This document shows positions 6,589 through 8,879 of a stretch of 8,879 bases of DNA, one piece after another; position 1 is the stretch's first letter; every line of letters begins with the position of its first letter. Location of the stretch: assembly GCA_007119395.1 (NCBI GenBank), contig SKPS01000116.1, positions 1 through 8,879 on the forward strand. The letters are read 5' to 3'. The position numbers and the translations under genes are program-made. The DNA comes from Lentimicrobiaceae bacterium (GTDB taxonomy: Bacteria; Bacteroidota; Bacteroidia; Bacteroidales; SKPS01). The notes below the pieces were generated by a model that was given only the letters and a program-made list of their open reading frames with translations, ran no database searches and was not told where the DNA came from.

Positions 6589-7770
6589 ATGACCCTGAGA
6601 GCGGCAGGGGTTGTACTGCTGTTTTCGTGGTTGTTTATGGGATGTTCATTGGTTGAGCGTTTGCCACAGTTTGAGAAGCGGCGTTTACTGGCAGTATTTC
6701 ATTTGATTGAGACCGAAAAATATCGTGATGCGAAGGAGATGATTGAGGAGTTGATGGAGGATGAGGCGTCGAAGGAGTGGCCACGGCTGTGGTATGCACA
6801 GGGCATTTTGGCACAAACGTCATACCGTGAGGGCAAGTCGAAGAACAACAATGCGCTGTTGAGGCTGTATTCTGACCCTTTGTATTTAGCATGGGAATCA
6901 TATGAGAAGGGGTTATCTCTTGACCGGGAGGGGCGTATGGAGCGCTCTTTGGTTCCGCGTTATATTTTGTTGGCCAATGATTTTCAACAGCTTGGTGAAG
7001 AGCATTTCAAAGCGAGGCGATACAGTGCTTCTTTGAAGGCCTTTGAGCAAGCCATCACAGTTGCATCCAGCCCGATTCTCTCTGCAAAGGTTGACACCAC
7101 TTTACGATACAACGCCGCGATGGCAGCCTATATGGCACGCAACTGGCAACGTGCTCAACACCATTTAGAAACACTTCATCAGCTTCAATACAAAAACAAC
7201 GCAACACACATGCTCTCTGTGGTGCACCTGCATTTGGAAGACACCCTGGCAGCCAAGAACGTGCTCAACGAGGGCATCGCCATGTTTTCGTTTGATGAAA
7301 CCTTGGTTCTATTGCTTGCTGATTTACTCTACAGAACACACGAGGCCGATAGTGCATCCAGGTTGTTGGAAGCTGCTGCTCAGTCAGACACCACCACCGC
7401 GGTGTACCATTACACCCGCGGTTTGATATTGCAGAGAACGGGAGCCTATGCTGAGGCGATATCGGCTTATGGTAAAGCCTACGAGATGGATCAGGACAAC
7501 GCCCGATTGCCGGTGCTCATCGCCATGTGTTACTACAACAAAGGAGTGGCGATTGAAGGTGCAGCCAGAACGCTCACTGTAAGGAGTATGGTGGATGCAG
7601 AGAAAGAGAGATCAACAGCGGCCTTCCGTTCTGCCAACGAATGGCTGCAAAAAGCGATGGCCCATCATGATAAAGACGACGATGTGTTGTTACGGATACA
7701 CTCATTGAATCAGGCACTGCGCATGCCCGGCAAAGGGGGTACCCTTAACCTGAGCCCCCCTGAAAAGTAA
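6589..7770 (+). CDS. Tetratricopeptide-repeat lipoprotein
   Basis: With this start the product is 393 residues. It has a lipoprotein signal (MTLRAAG, hydrophobic core, lipobox LFMGC, Cys19) followed by helical TPR-type repeats. The clearest units are at about residues 129-162, 172-203, 273-304 (TRGLILQRTGAYAEAISAYGKA) and 308-366. The C-terminal tail is low-complexity and Pro/Gly-containing. It is likely a periplasm-facing scaffold anchored to the envelope; no enzyme motif is seen and the partner is unknown. The frame is open back to an ATG at 6490, and another ATG lies at 6556. I prefer 6589 because the -7-like box at 6537-6545 would put transcription start near 6551, which excludes 6490 and leaves only about 5 nt before 6556; 6589 also gives a compact lipoprotein signal. 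It is divergent from the DUF6263-like gene and ends 6 bp from the convergent DUF3078 gene. Confidence 0.85.
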   Translation: MTLRAAGVVLLFSWLFMGCSLVERLPQFEKRRLLAVFHLIETEKYRDAKEMIEELMEDEASKEWPRLWYAQGILAQTSYREGKSKNNNALLRLYSDPLYLAWESYEKGLSLDREGRMERSLVPRYILLANDFQQLGEEHFKARRYSASLKAFEQAITVASSPILSAKVDTTLRYNAAMAAYMARNWQRAQHHLETLHQLQYKNNATHMLSVVHLHLEDTLAAKNVLNEGIAMFSFDETLVLLLADLLYRTHEADSASRLLEAAAQSDTTTAVYHYTRGLILQRTGAYAEAISAYGKAYEMDQDNARLPVLIAMCYYNKGVAIEGAARTLTVRSMVDAEKERSTAAFRSANEWLQKAMAHHDKDDDVLLRIHSLNQALRMPGKGGTLNLSPPEK

Positions 7771-7776
7771 ACCTTA

Positions 7777-8879
7777 TTACAGCCGAAACGACAAGGTGAG
7801 TCCGAGAAATTGGTTTAACTGTGTTCGTGGCCCTTTTTTGGGTGTGCCATCAGGCCATAATACAGGCTCATCATTTTTATCGAGAATAGCAAACATTATG
7901 TCATCATCATAAATCACATGTAGGTTTAACCGAATGGTGAAATACCAGTTGATCTGCTTTTCCAGACTCATCTCCCAATCTATATCGATATTCTGCGGTT
8001 TGTCAAGGTAATTACTGAACAGTCTGATGGCATGGGTCATCCGAAGGTCTTCCATGAGGGTCATGGTGCTCCTCACAACAAGCTGCCCACCAAATTCTTG
8101 CCTGGATCTTTGGTCATCCTCTACACCATGTGCTTTCTGGTTGATATTGGCGGTATCCAATACAAAGGTGTTTCTGTAAGAGAGAGGTGAGAAGTTGATA
8201 CGAGTGTTTCTTGAGGGTTTGTATTCAGCTCCCACACCAACCGTAAAGGTGCCCGGATTAAGGAATTTCGAGATAGGAATTGAATCATTGTTCGCGCTGT
8301 ACCCTTTGGCCACCTGCGTTTTAAAGTAAAGCACCGCACTGAAATCAAGTTTCTCTCTGTATACGCGATTATACTGTGAGTTCACTTCCACGATATCGGT
8401 CTGGCTTTGAAAGCCTCTCTCTTTCGTGCGGATGGTGCCATACCGCAACCGCCCTGTTGTTTGCCAGTTGACCTTGGTCTTTTTATTTACATAATTGGCT
8501 CTGGAAAGAAAATCTATTAGTCCGGAAAACGAACTGGTTCCACCTTTCGACCAATTGGAAAGGTGGTTTTGGCTTAACGAGAGGGAGCTTACAAATCCGT
8601 AGTTCCATGCGGAAGGGATCTCTGCTATGGGTTTTATTTTTAAGAGGTCTGATTCGGGCCTGGCACTGCTAATGGGGATGTCATCAATGCCAATTGTTTC
8701 GGGTCTTCTCACCCTCACAGCATCTTCCAGCACAAGACGGATATGGGAATGGGACGGGTTCCCCACCCAAAGGGTGATGGAGTCGTTGCGTTCGTTTTTC
8801 ACCCAGTACCTGATCAGGTCATCACGCCCGGTTGTAATCCAGAATGGTGTTTTAATGCCGTCGGCACCACTGACATACA
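7777..8879 (-). CDS. DUF3078-domain protein, 5' end beyond window
   Basis: About 366 residues are visible. Translation from the minus strand stays open to the window edge: upstream of the GTG codon at 8802 the frame reads, in part, SGADGIKTPFWITTGRDDLI, so that GTG is a Val codon inside the gene and the true start lies outside. The N-terminal visible part has WVGNPSHSHIRLVLEDAV. The C-terminal 280 residues fit DUF3078: a SLSLSQNHLSNWSKGG-type opening, then alternating amphipathic strands with aromatic residues (NWQTTGRLRYGTI, KLDFSAVLYFKTQVAKGY, LGLTLSFRL at the end). This pattern suggests an outer-membrane beta-barrel. The function of the family is not established. Only 6 bp separate its stop from that of the convergent TPR gene. 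Confidence 0.85.
   Translation of the reverse strand, partial: YVSGADGIKTPFWITTGRDDLIRYWVKNERNDSITLWVGNPSHSHIRLVLEDAVRVRRPETIGIDDIPISSARPESDLLKIKPIAEIPSAWNYGFVSSLSLSQNHLSNWSKGGTSSFSGLIDFLSRANYVNKKTKVNWQTTGRLRYGTIRTKERGFQSQTDIVEVNSQYNRVYREKLDFSAVLYFKTQVAKGYSANNDSIPISKFLNPGTFTVGVGAEYKPSRNTRINFSPLSYRNTFVLDTANINQKAHGVEDDQRSRQEFGGQLVVRSTMTLMEDLRMTHAIRLFSNYLDKPQNIDIDWEMSLEKQINWYFTIRLNLHVIYDDDIMFAILDKNDEPVLWPDGTPKKGPRTQLNQFLGLTLSFRL

Noticed and set aside
7734..7761. Possible bidirectional terminator (AGGGGG ... CCCCCT, 6-bp stem)
   Set aside because: The loop is 15 nt, it lies within the end of the TPR coding region, and no T-run follows on either strand.
1..8879. tRNA, rRNA, CRISPR, insertion sequence or integrase
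   Set aside because: Scanning by eye found no cloverleaf, array of regular repeats, transposase motif or terminal inverted repeats.

Overview
The window looks like chromosomal DNA from a member of the Bacteroidota, most likely Bacteroidales. Four things point there. Two large secreted proteins end in type IX secretion (T9SS) type A sorting domains. Lipoprotein families typical of the phylum are present (DUF6263-like, TPR). A DUF3078 outer-membrane-type protein lies at the right edge. Three start regions carry the same 9-mer TATCTTTGC, which fits the Bacteroidota sigma-ABfr -7 box (TAnnTTTG), and none shows a strong Shine-Dalgarno sequence.

Layout, left to right. A small DUF2784-type membrane protein (43-438, +) converges on a leftward three-gene cluster. 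Read in its direction of transcription, the cluster is a DUF6263-like lipoprotein (6291-5362), then two tandem paralogous CotH-kinase proteins (5333-2937 and 2851-467). Each of these has a signal peptide, a lamin-tail domain (LTD), a chitobiase/Fn3-associated-type domain, a CotH kinase core and a T9SS sorting domain. The lipoprotein and first CotH gene are 28 bp apart and probably share a transcript. The second CotH gene follows after 85 bp that hold their own -7 box. A divergent regulatory region (about 6292-6588) separates this cluster from a rightward TPR lipoprotein (6589-7770). That gene converges, with only 6 bp between stop codons, on a leftward DUF3078 gene that runs off the right edge (7777-8879, 5' end missing).

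The most notable unit is the lipoprotein plus CotH-CotH cluster. It looks like a surface-directed atypical-kinase module: two large proteins exported by signal peptide and T9SS, with kinase-like motifs intact, encoded next to an envelope lipoprotein. By hand count the two paralogs are about 79% identical in the LTD, about 64% in the N-terminal part of the kinase core and about 46% in the sorting domain, so divergence is uneven along the protein. Joint function of the three genes is inferred from gene order only. I see no RNA genes, CRISPR arrays, insertion sequences, prophage genes or known defence genes.
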